Shown here piece after piece: positions 43,129 through 52,523 of a stretch of 64,000 nt of DNA (positions within the stretch are counted from its first letter, which is position 1; every line of letters begins with the position of its first letter). Made by a program: the position numbers and the translations under genes. The notes beneath the pieces are model-generated. The model ran no database searches. It was given only the letters and a program-made list of their open reading frames with translations, and was not told the DNA's origin. The DNA lies in contig NZ_CP045508.1 in assembly GCF_013376475.1 (NCBI RefSeq), forward strand, positions 496,001 to 560,000. Reading direction: 5' to 3'. The DNA comes from Desulfolutivibrio sulfoxidireducens (lineage in GTDB: Bacteria; Desulfobacterota; Desulfovibrionia; Desulfovibrionales; Desulfovibrionaceae).

Positions 43129-43834
43129 GGCTCAACTTGAGTCAAACCAGGCTTGGCGGAGGGAAGAAATTCTTTTCTTCCAAAATCATGCTGCTAAACT
43201 TTCCTCAAAGGAGGAAACGGAGAAATTTTACCGTGCGGTAGTTCTTTTACTCTATGCTCATTTTGAGGGATATTGTAAATTTTCTTTTGCTTTATATATA
43301 GATACCATCAACAAATTAAGCATTAATTTTTCAGAAGCGAACTATTGCATAGCAGCGATTTCACTTTCAAAACTTTTTAAAGCACTACGTTACCCAAATT
43401 CAAAATGCAAAGAATTTAGAAATATACTCCCTGATGATTCAAAATTGCATCTTTTTGCCCGTAATAAAGAATTTGTTGAAAATTATCAGGAATTATGCAC
43501 AGGATTGATATCGATACCTGAAAATGCTATTGACTTAGAGTCAAACATCAATCCAAGTGTTCTTCGCAAAGCTCTTTTTCAATTAGGCTTTCCCTATGAC
43601 GCATTTGTTGAATTTGAAGGAAAAATAGATTATTTGCTTCAAATTCGCAATAAAATTGCTCACGGACAAGAAAGGTCAGGAATTTCTTCTAAGCGATATT
43701 TTGACTTGAGAGACTCAATTTTTAAAATTATGGATGAAATTACTTTATTTGTTACCAAATCGTTAAAAAATAAAAATTACTTAAACGATGAGACTTGCAA
43801 AAAGGGAAAAAGTATTGAAGAAGAAACAGCTTGA
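43109..43834 (+). CDS. MAE_28990/MAE_18760-like HEPN nuclease
   Basis: This 241-residue helical protein has the family's early YRAVVLLLYAHFEGYCKFSF block (residues 41-60). The HEPN catalytic Rx4H appears as R180-NKIA-H185 followed by Gly. HEPN proteins of this type are predicted RNases in toxin-antitoxin and phage-defence loci and are known companions of DUF262 proteins. Its start lies inside the DUF262 gene, implying coupled translation and a fixed ratio. The gene is AT-rich like its two neighbours. The RNase role is inferred from the motif. Confidence 0.82.
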   Translation: MDILEIRAQLESNQAWRREEILFFQNHAAKLSSKEETEKFYRAVVLLLYAHFEGYCKFSFALYIDTINKLSINFSEANYCIAAISLSKLFKALRYPNSKCKEFRNILPDDSKLHLFARNKEFVENYQELCTGLISIPENAIDLESNINPSVLRKALFQLGFPYDAFVEFEGKIDYLLQIRNKIAHGQERSGISSKRYFDLRDSIFKIMDEITLFVTKSLKNKNYLNDETCKKGKSIEEETA

Positions 43835-44089
43835 AATCAAGACTCATCTTAGAACCATTGAGTTTCTGATTGCTCTTCTTTATATCTAAATAAAGTCAAA
43901 TATTTCAAATTGTTAACTTTATTATATTGAAATAGTAGTATTTTCTGCCTCCCTGCCCAAAATCTCACTTCATGATCTCCAGCCAACTTCGCCAACACGC
44001 GCCAACACAAAAAATTTCCTCTTTCTCCCCGGGCCAATCTTGACTTCCCCACTAGTTTGGGGCAAGAAACCCATTCCCGTTTGGCTTTT
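43835..44089. other. Border between the AT-rich island and core DNA
   Basis: The AT-rich composition continues to about 43960 and then gives way to GC-rich sequence. A short direct repeat CGCCAACA occurs twice near 43990-44007. No gene is supported. A possible -35 box TTGACT (44040-44045) precedes the tRNA, but no good -10 box was found. Confidence 0.4.
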
Positions 44090-44164
44090 AGGACCGTAGC
44101 TCAGGGGGAGAGCGCTTGCTTGACACGCAAGAGGTCAGGAGTTCAAATCTCCTCGGTCCTACCA
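44090..44164 (+). tRNA. tRNA-Val (GAC)
   Basis: A 75-base cloverleaf with CCA encoded. The acceptor stem pairs AGGACCG with CGGTCCT. The anticodon stem CTTGC/GCAAG encloses loop TTGACAC (anticodon GAC, reading GUC). The T arm AGGAG/CTCCT encloses TTCAAAT. It sits 90 bases upstream of thrS. Confidence 0.96.
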
Positions 44165-44254
44165 TGTGAATCCGGGGAGGCCCTGGCCTCCCCTTCTTTA
44201 TCGTGATGGCGTCCACAAGACGCGCGGGCGGTTGCCGCCCGGGGAGATGGTGCC

Positions 44255-46198
44255 GTGCAGGTCCGGGTCGAGGACAAAAACGTGGAAGCCGCGCCTGGGG
44301 AATCCTGCGGCCAGGTGTTGGCGAAAGCCCTTTCCGGAAAACGCGTCAAGAATACCTTGCTGTGCCGCTGCGGCCAGACCCTCCTGGACCTGGCCACCCC
44401 CATCCCCGAAGACTGTCGCGAGCTCGAGCCCGTGGCCCCCGACGCCCCCGAAGGCCTTGAGGTCATCCGCCACTCCGCGGCCCACATCATGGCCGAGGCC
44501 GTCAAAAAGCTCTTTCCCTCGGTCAAGGTGACCATCGGCCCGGCCATCGAAAACGGCTTCTACTACGACTTCGCCTTCGACCGCCCCTTCACCCCCGAGG
44601 ACCTCACGGCCATCGAGGCCGAGATGCATCGAGCCGTGGCCCTAAACGCCCCTTTTACGCGTCGCGAGGTCCCGCGCCAGGAGGCCCGGGAGCTTTTCAC
44701 CGGCCAGGGCGAGGACTACAAGGTCGAGATTCTCGACGAGATCGCCAAGGGCGACATGGTCTCGCTGTACACCAACGGCGAATTCACCGACCTGTGCCGC
44801 GGGCCGCACATCCCGTCCTCCGGACACCTCAAGGCCTTCAAGCTGTTGTCCGTGGCCGGGGCCTACTGGCGCGGCGACGAAAAACGGCCCATGCTCCAGC
44901 GCATCTACGGCACGGCCTTCGCCTCGGACAAGGATTTGAAGACCTACCTCCATCATCTGGAGGAGGCCAAAAAGCGCGACCATCGCCGCATCGGCACCCA
45001 GCTCGACCTGTTCAGCTTCTCGGACGAGGCCGGCCCGGGCATGGCCATCTGGCACCCCAAGGGCGAGCTTGTGCGCACCATCCTTGAGGATTTCGAGCGC
45101 CGGGAACATCTCAAGCGCGGCTACCACCTTGTGCGCGGCCCGCAGATCTTGAAGCGCGAACTCTGGGAGCGTTCCGGGCATTACGAGAATTACCGCGAGA
45201 ACATGTATTTCACGGCCATCGACGAGCAGGTCTACGGCATCAAGCCCATGAACTGTCTGGCCCACATGCTCATCTACAAGTCGAAGGTCCGCAGCTACCG
45301 CGACCTGCCGCTTCGCTACTTCGAGCTCGGCGTGGTGCATCGCCACGAGAAATCCGGCGTGCTGCACGGCCTTTTGCGGGTGCGCCAGTTCACCCAGGAC
45401 GACGCCCACATCCTGTGCCGGCCGGACCAGCTTCTGGAGGAGATCACCGGCATCGTCAGGTTCGTGCAGGACGTGGTGGGGATTTTCGAGTTCGATTTCG
45501 AGGTGGAACTGTCCACGCGGCCGGAAAAGTCCATCGGCAGCGACGAGGACTGGGACCGGGCCACCACGGCCCTGACCGAGGCCCTGGACGCCCTGGGACT
45601 GCCGTACGAGATCAACGCGGGCGACGGCGCGTTCTATGGTCCCAAGATTGACATCAAGCTCAAGGATGCCTTAGAGCGCCGGTGGCAGTGCGCGACCATA
45701 CAGTGCGATTTCACCTTGCCCGAACGCTTTGATCTGGTTTACACCGATACGGATGGGAGCCGGAAACGGCCGGTCATGCTGCATCGGGTGATCCTGGGCG
45801 CGGTGGAGCGCTTTTTGGGCGTTTTGATCGAGCACACCGCCGGGGCCTTGCCCGTGTGGCTGTCGCCGGTGCAGGCGAAAATCCTCACCGTGACCGACGC
45901 CCAGGACGAATTCGCCCGGTCGGTGCTGGCCCGGCTTCACGAGGCCGGCATCCGGGCGGAACTCGATGATCGCAACGAAAAGCTGGGCTACAAGGTACGC
46001 GAGGCCCAGATGGAAAAGATCCCCTACATGCTGGTGGTCGGGGACAAGGAGAAGGAGCTCGGCGGGGTCAACGTCCGTCCGCGGTCCGGGGAAAACCTGG
46101 GCCTGAAGTCGTTGGACGAGGTCGTGCTCATGATCCAGGCCGACTGCCAGGAACCATTTAAGCGTGGAGGTATGAGCTATAAATTCTGCTCCCAGTGA
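44255..46198 (+). CDS. thrS: Threonine-tRNA ligase
   Basis: This 647-residue class II synthetase has an N-terminal TGS domain (residues 1-60) and an editing domain with [16 protein letters not shown] and [12 protein letters not shown]. The catalytic domain carries motif 2 ([22 protein letters not shown]) and motif 3 near [19 protein letters not shown]. The C-terminal anticodon-binding domain follows. The start is GTG with a GGGGAGA site. It heads the thrS-infC-rpmI-rplT-pheS-pheT operon, and its last 20 bases overlap infC. Confidence 0.97.
   Translation: MQVRVEDKNVEAAPGESCGQVLAKALSGKRVKNTLLCRCGQTLLDLATPIPEDCRELEPVAPDAPEGLEVIRHSAAHIMAEAVKKLFPSVKVTIGPAIENGFYYDFAFDRPFTPEDLTAIEAEMHRAVALNAPFTRREVPRQEARELFTGQGEDYKVEILDEIAKGDMVSLYTNGEFTDLCRGPHIPSSGHLKAFKLLSVAGAYWRGDEKRPMLQRIYGTAFASDKDLKTYLHHLEEAKKRDHRRIGTQLDLFSFSDEAGPGMAIWHPKGELVRTILEDFERREHLKRGYHLVRGPQILKRELWERSGHYENYRENMYFTAIDEQVYGIKPMNCLAHMLIYKSKVRSYRDLPLRYFELGVVHRHEKSGVLHGLLRVRQFTQDDAHILCRPDQLLEEITGIVRFVQDVVGIFEFDFEVELSTRPEKSIGSDEDWDRATTALTEALDALGLPYEINAGDGAFYGPKIDIKLKDALERRWQCATIQCDFTLPERFDLVYTDTDGSRKRPVMLHRVILGAVERFLGVLIEHTAGALPVWLSPVQAKILTVTDAQDEFARSVLARLHEAGIRAELDDRNEKLGYKVREAQMEKIPYMLVVGDKEKELGGVNVRPRSGENLGLKSLDEVVLMIQADCQEPFKRGGMSYKFCSQ
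46166..46181 (+). promoter_or_regulatory. Ribosome site and AUA start of infC
   Basis: GGAGG (46166-46170) lies 8 bases before an ATA codon at 46179-46181, in frame with the full-length IF3. The nearest ordinary start, a GTG at 46233, would cut off conserved N-terminal residues and has no ribosome site. IF3 genes classically use rare AUU/AUA/AUC starts for autoregulation. Confidence 0.75.
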
Positions 46199-46703
46199 AC
46201 CCCGGTGCAACCACAGGATTCGCGCCCGCGAAGTGCGGGTCATCGCGGATGACGGCCAACAGGTGGGCATTATCCTCACGTCCGAGGCCCTGCGCATGGC
46301 CCAGGAGCGGGGACTTGATCTGGTGGAGGTGGCGCCTGGCGCCGAACCGCCGGTCTGCCGCATCATGGATTTCGGGAAATTCAAGTATCAGCAGCAAAAA
46401 AAGCAGCAGGAAGCCCGAAAAAAACAGACCGTCATCCAGCTCAAGGAAATAAAGGTCCGCCCGAAGACCGACGAACACGACTATCAGACCAAGCTCAAGC
46501 ATATCCGGCGGTTTCTCGATGCCGGAGACCGCTGCAAGGTCACCGTGTTTTTCCGGGGCCGCGAAATCGTGCACAAGGACCGGGGGCTGACCATTTTGTC
46601 CCGGATCGTCGAGGACCTGGGCGAACTGGCCAAGATGGAGCAGGAGCCCAAGAGCGAGGGGCGCACCATGACCATGCTTCTGGCCCCGCAACCTAAAAAG
46701 TGA
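46179..46703 (+). CDS. infC: Translation initiation factor IF-3
   Basis: This 174-residue protein, read from ATA, has the N-terminal domain [20 protein letters not shown] and [20 protein letters not shown]. The helical linker [15 protein letters not shown] and C-terminal domain [20 protein letters not shown] follow. IF3 binds the 30S subunit and proofreads initiation, rejecting non-standard starts. Starting its own gene at AUA would let excess IF3 lower its own synthesis. The length is typical with this start and too short (about 156) from the downstream GTG. Confidence 0.95.
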   Translation: MNSAPSEPRCNHRIRAREVRVIADDGQQVGIILTSEALRMAQERGLDLVEVAPGAEPPVCRIMDFGKFKYQQQKKQQEARKKQTVIQLKEIKVRPKTDEHDYQTKLKHIRRFLDAGDRCKVTVFFRGREIVHKDRGLTILSRIVEDLGELAKMEQEPKSEGRTMTMLLAPQPKK

Positions 46704-46750
46704 TCCCCCGGACACCGCCAGGGTTCGGGAGTCTATAAAGGAGTTCGCAC

Positions 46751-46948
46751 ATGCCCAAGATGAAAACCAACAGGAGCGCCGCAAAGCGCTTCGGCACCAC
46801 CGGCAGCGGCAAGTTCAAGCGGCGCCGGCAGAATCTGCGGCACATTCTGACCAAGAAAAGCGCCAAGCGGACGCGCCGGCTGGGGCAGGGCACGCTGGTC
46901 GATTCGGCCAACGTCAAGGCCGTGAAAAAGCTTCTGCCCTACGCCTAG
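46751..46948 (+). CDS. rpmI: 50S ribosomal protein L35
   Basis: This 65-residue basic protein has the L35 pattern [20 protein letters not shown] and [16 protein letters not shown]. It sits between infC and rplT, the conserved order. A GGAG ribosome site precedes the ATG. Confidence 0.97.
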   Translation: MPKMKTNRSAAKRFGTTGSGKFKRRRQNLRHILTKKSAKRTRRLGQGTLVDSANVKAVKKLLPYA

Positions 46949-46956
46949 TCGCGCCT

Positions 46957-46974
46957 TCACGCCATGCGGCGTGA
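46957..46974 (+). promoter_or_regulatory. Hairpin in the rpmI-rplT spacer
   Basis: TCACGCC / GGCGTGA forms a 7-pair stem with a 4-base loop just after the rpmI stop. The spacer (46949-47139) is otherwise without genes. L20 is an autoregulator in several bacteria, so the leader could take part, but no L20-binding mimic was identified. Confidence 0.3.
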
Positions 46975-47139
46975 TGTGACGTAACCGAGTGGTCCCGGGC
47001 ACTCCCCCAAAGACCCTCGCCATTCCCCCACACGCGCCACGGCGGCCTTCTGGGCCGCGCGGCCGGGGAGGGCGCGACCCCGCGCCTGGACACGATATCG
47101 CGGAAAAGGCCCTCGCCTTCCGCCCAAGGAGAGAAGACA

Positions 47140-47493
47140 ATGCGCGTAAAAAGAGGTCAGGCCGCCCACAAGCGGCATAACAAATACCTGAAGCTGGCCA
47201 AGGGCTATGTCGGAGCCCGCAGCAAGCTGTACGAAACCGCGCGCGAGAGCGTGGAGCGGTCCCTGGCGTATGCCTATCGCGACCGCAAGACCAAAAAGCG
47301 CGAGTTCCGCAAGCTGTGGATCATGCGCATCAACGCCGCCGCCCGCGAGCACGGCATGTCCTATAGCGTGTTCATTCGCGGCCTGGCCCTGGCCGGGGTG
47401 GAACTGGACCGCAAGGTTCTGGCCGATCTGGCCGTGCGTGAAAAAGACAGCTTCGGCAAACTCGTGGAGCTGGCTAAAGCCCAGGTGGCTTAG
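47140..47493 (+). CDS. rplT: 50S ribosomal protein L20
   Basis: This 117-residue protein begins [20 protein letters not shown], has the [13 protein letters not shown] block and [20 protein letters not shown]. It is an early assembly protein of the 50S subunit. An AAGGAGAG site precedes the ATG. pheS follows after 2 bases. Confidence 0.98.
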   Translation: MRVKRGQAAHKRHNKYLKLAKGYVGARSKLYETARESVERSLAYAYRDRKTKKREFRKLWIMRINAAAREHGMSYSVFIRGLALAGVELDRKVLADLAVREKDSFGKLVELAKAQVA

Positions 47494-47495
47494 AC

Positions 47496-48542
47496 GTGTC
47501 CGCGCCTTCGCTTCTATGCGAACTGGACAGCCTGGTCGGGGAGTGCCTGGCACGCCTCGACCAGGCTTCGACGTTCGAGGACCTCGAAGAGGTCCGGGTG
47601 GCCTATCTCGGCCGCAAGGGACGCCTGGCCCAGGCCATGGCCCTTTTGCCGTCCCTGTCCGCCGACGAACGCCGCCAGGCCGGGCAGGCCGCCAACCGGG
47701 CCAAGGAGACCCTGGCCGGGCGACACGACGAGCGTCTGGCCGACCTGTCCCGGGCCGAAAACGCGGCCCGGCTGGCCGCCTTCGATCCCACCCTGCCGGG
47801 ACGCGCGCCCTTCGCCGGAAGCCGGCATCCCGTGAACATCGTCACCGCCGACATCTGTCGGACCTTCGAGGCCCTGGGCTATGACATCGTGGCCGGGCCC
47901 GAGATCGAGACCGACTATTACAACTTCGAGGCCCTGAACATGCCCCCCGAGCATCCGGCCCGGGACATGCAGGACACCCTGTACATCTCCGATTCCATTG
48001 TCCTGCGCACCCACACCTCGCCGCTTCAGGTGCGCACCATGCTGTCCAAGAAGCCGCCCGTGGCCGTGGTCGCCCCGGGCAAGGTCTACCGCCGCGACTC
48101 GGATCTGACCCACACCCCCATGTTCCATCAGATCGAGGGGCTCTACGTGGACCGCGACGTGTCCATGGCCGACCTGCGCGGCACCCTGACCCATTTCGTG
48201 CGGGCCATCTTCGGCCCCGGGACCAACGTGCGTTTCCGCCCGAGCTTTTTCCCCTTCACCGAGCCCAGCGCCGAGGTGGACATCTCCTGTGTCATCTGCG
48301 GCGGCACGGGCGCGGCCGGGACCGAGACCTGCCGGGTGTGCAAGGGCACGGGCTGGGTGGAGATCCTGGGCTGCGGCATGGTCGACCCCAACGTGTTTCG
48401 AAGCGTCGGCTACGACCCGGAGACGTATACCGGGTTCGCCTTCGGCATGGGCGTGGAGCGGGTGGCCATGCTCAAGTACGGCATCGGCGACCTGCGCATG
48501 TTCTTCGAAAACGACATCCGCTTCCTGAGCCAGTTCGCGTAG
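47496..48542 (+). CDS. pheS: Phenylalanine-tRNA ligase alpha subunit
   Basis: This 348-residue class II synthetase has an N-terminal coiled coil (residues 1-85) and motif 2 in [20 protein letters not shown]. Motif 3 appears as [20 protein letters not shown] near the C-terminus. A zinc-type [18 protein letters not shown] insertion lies near residue 265. The GTG start uses the AGGTGG in the end of rplT as its ribosome site. Confidence 0.96.
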   Translation: MSAPSLLCELDSLVGECLARLDQASTFEDLEEVRVAYLGRKGRLAQAMALLPSLSADERRQAGQAANRAKETLAGRHDERLADLSRAENAARLAAFDPTLPGRAPFAGSRHPVNIVTADICRTFEALGYDIVAGPEIETDYYNFEALNMPPEHPARDMQDTLYISDSIVLRTHTSPLQVRTMLSKKPPVAVVAPGKVYRRDSDLTHTPMFHQIEGLYVDRDVSMADLRGTLTHFVRAIFGPGTNVRFRPSFFPFTEPSAEVDISCVICGGTGAAGTETCRVCKGTGWVEILGCGMVDPNVFRSVGYDPETYTGFAFGMGVERVAMLKYGIGDLRMFFENDIRFLSQFA

Positions 48543-48620
48543 GCGGCACCGCAAACCGCGAGCGGTCCCGCCCCGGGTCTGGGATCACCCCGGGTCGCAG
48601 ACCAAGGGCCGGTCGCATGT

Positions 48621-48640
48621 CCGCCATGGCGGCGTTTTTT
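48621..48640 (+). terminator. Weak terminator-like or attenuator hairpin before pheT
   Basis: The palindrome CCGCCATGGCGG is followed by CG and six T residues in the 111-base pheS-pheT spacer. The stem is short, so it may only reduce read-through. Confidence 0.3.
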
Positions 48641-48653
48641 CCCGGAGGATTCC

Positions 48654-51056
48654 ATGCTCCTGAGTCTTGCTTGGCTGCGCGAGTTCACCCCCTACGACGG
48701 CACCCCCCAGGCCCTGGCCGACCGCCTGACCATGCTCGGCCTCGAGGTCGAGGATATTCACGATCCCTTTGCCGGGCTCTCCGGCGTGGTGGTGGGCCAG
48801 GTGCTCACCCGCGATCCCCACCCTGAGGCGGACAAGCTCTCCCTGTGCACGGTGGACGTGGGCGGCCCCGAGGCCCTGTCCATCGTCTGCGGCGCGCCCA
48901 ACGTGGCCGCCGGCCAGCACGTCCCGGTGGCCGTGATCGGGGCCACGCTGCCAAACGGCATGACCATCAAAAAGAGCAAGATTCGCGGCCAACTGTCCTG
49001 CGGCATGATCTGTTCCGAATCCGAACTGGGCCTTTCCGAGGAGAGCGCCGGGATCATGGTCCTTGCCGGCCAGCCCGTCCCCGGGACCCGCCTGGCCGAG
49101 GCCCTTGGCCTGGACACCTGCGTCCTGGACGTGTCCATCACCCCCAACCGGGCCGACTGCCTAAGCGTCCTTGGGCTGGCCCGGGAAACGGCCATGGCCT
49201 TCGGACTGCCCCTGACCCTGCCCGACGCCGCCTACCCCGAAACCGATCCCACCCCCGGGGACCAGTCCCGGGCCGTGGCCATCGAGATCGCGGACCCGGC
49301 CCTGTGCCCGGTCTACCGGGGCAAGCGCATAAAAAATCTCACCGTGGGCAAAAGCCCGGACTGGCTGCGCCACCGGCTTGTGGCCGTGGGCCAGCGGCCC
49401 ATCAGCAACGTGGTGGACGTGACCAACTACGTGCTTTTCGAACTGGGCCAGCCCATGCACGCCTTTGACCGGGACATCCTGGACGGGAACGTGGTCCGCG
49501 TGGCCCCGGCCAGGGACGGCATGCGCTTCACCACCCTGGACGGCCAGGAGCGGACCCTCACCGGCCGCGACCTGCTGATCTGGGACGCCGTAAAGCCCGT
49601 GGGCCTGGCCGGGGTCATGGGTGGCGAAAATTCCGAGATGACCGAGAGAAGCACCGAGGTCTTTTTGGAGTGCGCCGTGTTCGATCCGGCCACCATCCGC
49701 AAGACCGCCCGGCGTCTGGGCATCCCCAGCGAGGCCTCCTACCGCTTCGAGCGCGGCGTGGACCAGGTGGGATCGAAATACGCCCTGGACCGGGCCGTCT
49801 CGCTGATTCTGCGCACCGCCGGGGGACAGGCCCTAAGCGGCGTGGCCCTGGCCGAGCCCCGGCCCTGGACCGCGCCCCGGCTGGCCTTCCGCAAGGCCCG
49901 GGCCGAAAAACTTTTAGGCGTGCCCCTTGCCGACGCCTTCTGCCGCGACACCCTGGCCGCCCTGGGCTGCGTCCTCGGGAACGAACATGACGGCGGGGTG
50001 GATGTGCTGCCGCCCTCCCACCGCCTGGACCTGGAGCGCGAGGTCGATCTCGTCGAGGAAGTGGGCCGGGTGTACGGCCTGGACCGCATCCCGCCGGTTT
50101 TGCCGGCCATCGCCCGCTCCCTGGACAAGGCCGGCGAGTCCCCCCACGCCTTCTGGAACCGCGTGCGGGCCTGGGCCGTGGGCGTGGGGCTTCGCGAGGC
50201 GGTCAACTACAGCTTCGTGGGCCACGCCGACCTGGACCTCTTGTGCCTGGACGCGGCCTGCCGGGTGTCCGTGGCCAACCCCCTGACCGAGGAACAAAAC
50301 GTCATGCGCCCCGAACTGGCGCCCGGGCTTTTGCAGACCGTGCGCACGAACATCTCCCGGGGCAACGCCGACCTGCGCCTGTTCGAGGTGGCCAAGGTCT
50401 TCCACGCCGCCGCCGACTCCGAGACCGGCTGCCGCGAATCCTCCCGGCTGGGACTGGCCCTGCACGGCGGCCGCCACCCCGAGGGCTGGCCCTTTCCGGT
50501 CGAACAGGCCGGCTACGAGGACATAAAGGGCCTGGTGGAGAACCTCCTGGCCGCCTTCCAGCTTCCCCCGGCCGGCTACGCCCTGGACGGGGAAAGCCCC
50601 TGGCTGTCCCCGCGCGTGGAACTGACCCTGGCCGGACGCCCCTTCGGCTATATCGGCCGGGTCACGCCCGAGGTGGCCGACGCCTTCCACGCCCGCCGCG
50701 AACTATGGCTGGCCGAGGTGTCCCTGGACCTTTTGGCCGAGCTTGCGGCCGCGACCCGGGTGGCCTTCAGAACCCTGCCGGTCTATCCGCCCGTGCGCCG
50801 CGACATCACGGTCATCGCCCCGGCCGCGCTGTCGGCCAAGGCCATCGAGGACGCCATCCTCGCCGGCGGGTCGGCCATCCTGGAAGACGTTTTCCTGGCC
50901 GATCTGTTCGTGCCCGAGGGCGCAACCGAACGCAATCTGACCTACCGCCTGACCTACCGCCACGCCGCCCGGACCCTCAAGGACAAGGAGGTGGACCGGG
51001 AACGCGAGGTCCTGGCCGGCCACTTGGCCAAGGTCCTGCCCGTCCGCTTTTCCTGA
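48654..51056 (+). CDS. pheT: Phenylalanine-tRNA ligase beta subunit
   Basis: This 800-residue subunit has an N-terminal tRNA-binding (EMAP-like) domain with HPEADKLSLCTVDVGG near residue 45. The B3/B4 domains carry VVDVTNYVLFELGQPMHAFD and FLECAVFDPATIRKTARRLG. The B5 domain follows, and the C-terminal anticodon-binding ferredoxin fold begins near YPPVRRDITVIAP. The length is normal. The ATG has a GGAGG site. Confidence 0.97.
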   Translation: MLLSLAWLREFTPYDGTPQALADRLTMLGLEVEDIHDPFAGLSGVVVGQVLTRDPHPEADKLSLCTVDVGGPEALSIVCGAPNVAAGQHVPVAVIGATLPNGMTIKKSKIRGQLSCGMICSESELGLSEESAGIMVLAGQPVPGTRLAEALGLDTCVLDVSITPNRADCLSVLGLARETAMAFGLPLTLPDAAYPETDPTPGDQSRAVAIEIADPALCPVYRGKRIKNLTVGKSPDWLRHRLVAVGQRPISNVVDVTNYVLFELGQPMHAFDRDILDGNVVRVAPARDGMRFTTLDGQERTLTGRDLLIWDAVKPVGLAGVMGGENSEMTERSTEVFLECAVFDPATIRKTARRLGIPSEASYRFERGVDQVGSKYALDRAVSLILRTAGGQALSGVALAEPRPWTAPRLAFRKARAEKLLGVPLADAFCRDTLAALGCVLGNEHDGGVDVLPPSHRLDLEREVDLVEEVGRVYGLDRIPPVLPAIARSLDKAGESPHAFWNRVRAWAVGVGLREAVNYSFVGHADLDLLCLDAACRVSVANPLTEEQNVMRPELAPGLLQTVRTNISRGNADLRLFEVAKVFHAAADSETGCRESSRLGLALHGGRHPEGWPFPVEQAGYEDIKGLVENLLAAFQLPPAGYALDGESPWLSPRVELTLAGRPFGYIGRVTPEVADAFHARRELWLAEVSLDLLAELAAATRVAFRTLPVYPPVRRDITVIAPAALSAKAIEDAILAGGSAILEDVFLADLFVPEGATERNLTYRLTYRHAARTLKDKEVDREREVLAGHLAKVLPVRFS

Positions 51057-51148
51057 TTGGCGCGGCTGATTCGCCGGCGCAGGTCCCCGCCCCGCCCGGC
51101 GTCCCCGCCTCCAGGGGGTTGACCGGCGGGCGCTTTGTGGCGCACATC

Positions 51149-51484
51149 ATGACGGTCATGGAGCCGAAGACCTACAAAATCGGGGAGGCGGCCCGGCTGG
51201 CCGGCGTCAAGCCCTTTGTGCTGCGCTTCTGGGAGGGCGAATTCCCGCAACTCGCCCCCATCCGCACCCCCAAGGGGCAACGGCTGTACACCGACGACCA
51301 CGTCCGGCTCATCGCCCGCATCAAGACCCTGCTTCACGAACAGGGCCTGACCATCGACGGTGCGCGGCGCAAGCTCGACGAACACAACGACGCGGCCGAA
51401 CTGCTGCGTCATATCCACGGGGAACTGACGGCCATCCGGGAACTGTTGGCCCGGTCCCAAGGGGCCGCGCGACACCCCACGTGA
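51149..51484 (+). CDS. MerR-family transcriptional regulator
   Basis: This 111-residue protein has an N-terminal winged HTH (YKIGEAARLAGVKPFVLRFW) and dimer helix VRLIARIKTLLHEQGLTIDG. The C-terminal effector part is very short, with no cysteines for metal sensing. A MerR gene after pheT is common in Desulfovibrio-type genomes. The ATG at 51158 is an alternative start. Confidence 0.9.
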   Translation: MTVMEPKTYKIGEAARLAGVKPFVLRFWEGEFPQLAPIRTPKGQRLYTDDHVRLIARIKTLLHEQGLTIDGARRKLDEHNDAAELLRHIHGELTAIRELLARSQGAARHPT

Positions 51485-51502
51485 GGCAAAAGGACGAACG
51501 GC

Positions 51503-52243
51503 ATGAATGGGCGACTGGCGACGATGGCCATGGCGATGCTCATCCTGATGCTGTCTGCCTTGGCGGCGTTGGCCGCGGAGGTGGCAATGCCCCAGGCGGG
51601 CGTCCTGGACGACCTGCGCGGCGTGGTCACCGCCCGCCAGGAGGGCGCGCCGCCCCGGACCATCCCCAAGGGCGGTCCCGTCCTGGTCAAGGATATTCTC
51701 TCCACCGGCCCCGAGGATAGGGGGAAAATCGTCTTCGCCGACGACTCCGTTCTCGAGATCGGACCCGACAGCGAGATCCGCATCGAGGATTTCGCCTACG
51801 ACACCTCTGATCGCGACAACTTCCGCCAGGGCCTCAAGATGGCCAAAGGGCTTTTCCGGTACGCCACCGGGAAAATCGTGGCGGATGATCCCGATCACCT
51901 GAAAATCGAATCCCCTCTGGCCGCCATCGGCATCCGGGGCACCACCACCGACCACATGATCACGGTCCGGGAAACCATCCAGGACGGCGTTCCGGTGCGT
52001 GTGGTCGAGGACGAACTGCACGCCCTGCGCCAGTCAAAGGCCAAGACCGAGGTCGTGGTCACTCACCTGAACAAACGTACCATCCTCAAAAAACAGGACA
52101 TGGCCGCATCCCTGAAACCCAAGACCCCCGCCGTGTCCCGGTCCCTCACCGAGGCCGAGAAAAAGGCCTTCGCGGCCATCCCTCTTTCTCCCGCCCCCTT
52201 CGACCCCAGGCCGGGCTCAAGCCTCACCGGCGGCGGCCAATAA
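51503..52243 (+). CDS. Exported FecR-domain protein
   Basis: This 246-residue protein has a signal peptide (cleavage near LAALAAEV). The FecR domain shows VLDDLRGVVTARQEG, VKDILSTGPEDRGKIVFADD and the closing IESPLAAIGIRGTTTDHMI. This beta-rich domain occurs in anti-sigma partners and in periplasmic or surface proteins. No sigma factor or TonB receptor is adjacent, so it is probably a structural rather than signalling member. The C-terminal 60 residues are Pro/Ser/Lys-rich. Confidence 0.85.
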   Translation: MNGRLATMAMAMLILMLSALAALAAEVAMPQAGVLDDLRGVVTARQEGAPPRTIPKGGPVLVKDILSTGPEDRGKIVFADDSVLEIGPDSEIRIEDFAYDTSDRDNFRQGLKMAKGLFRYATGKIVADDPDHLKIESPLAAIGIRGTTTDHMITVRETIQDGVPVRVVEDELHALRQSKAKTEVVVTHLNKRTILKKQDMAASLKPKTPAVSRSLTEAEKKAFAAIPLSPAPFDPRPGSSLTGGGQ

Positions 52244-52261
52244 GGGGAGGGCGACAGCGTA

Positions 52262-52393
52262 CCGGGGCTGCCGCCCCGGACCCGGCGTGACGGGGCTGCC
52301 GCCCCGAACCCCGCCCGGGGGGAATCATTCCCCCCGGACCCCCAGTCTCCCCTGGCCGGACCGGCTGCTGCGCAGGCCGGTCCGGCCAGGGGA
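52262..52393 (+). repeat. Composite palindromic intergenic element, copy 3
   Basis: It starts with an extra CCGGGGCTGCCGCCCCGG (52262-52279). The conserved pair of modules from 52290 and an 18-base-arm palindrome (52348-52365 with 52376-52393) follow. It lies 18 bases after the FecR-gene stop. Confidence 0.8.
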
Positions 52394-52487
52394 AAATCAC
52401 GGGGCCGGAAGGAGGCAGAACCTCCGGACAGGGCGCGGTCACATGTCCCGGCGAGCGGACACGCTGCCGGCGAGGGAAATGTTGTGC

Positions 52488-52517
52488 TTGACGAGGTCAC
52501 CGTTCGGTGACAAATAT
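52488..52517 (+). promoter_or_regulatory. tetR promoter with embedded operator
   Basis: The -35 box TTGACG (52488-52493) and -10 like AAATAT (52512-52517) enclose the palindrome GTCACCG-TT-CGGTGAC (52496-52511). A repressor bound there would block the polymerase. Transcription would begin at about the ATG (52524), so the mRNA may be leaderless. No ribosome site precedes that ATG. Confidence 0.6.
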
Positions 52518-52523
52518 CCCCGC

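Noticed and set aside
43849-44052. A 67-codon minus-strand open frame between the HEPN gene and the tRNA
   Set aside because: It spans the composition border, has no family pattern and no good start signal.
43835-44164. tRNA-Val as the integration site of the AT-rich island
   Set aside because: The island borders the 5' side of the tRNA, no integrase is present, and I found no copy of the tRNA 3' end at the other border near 40300.
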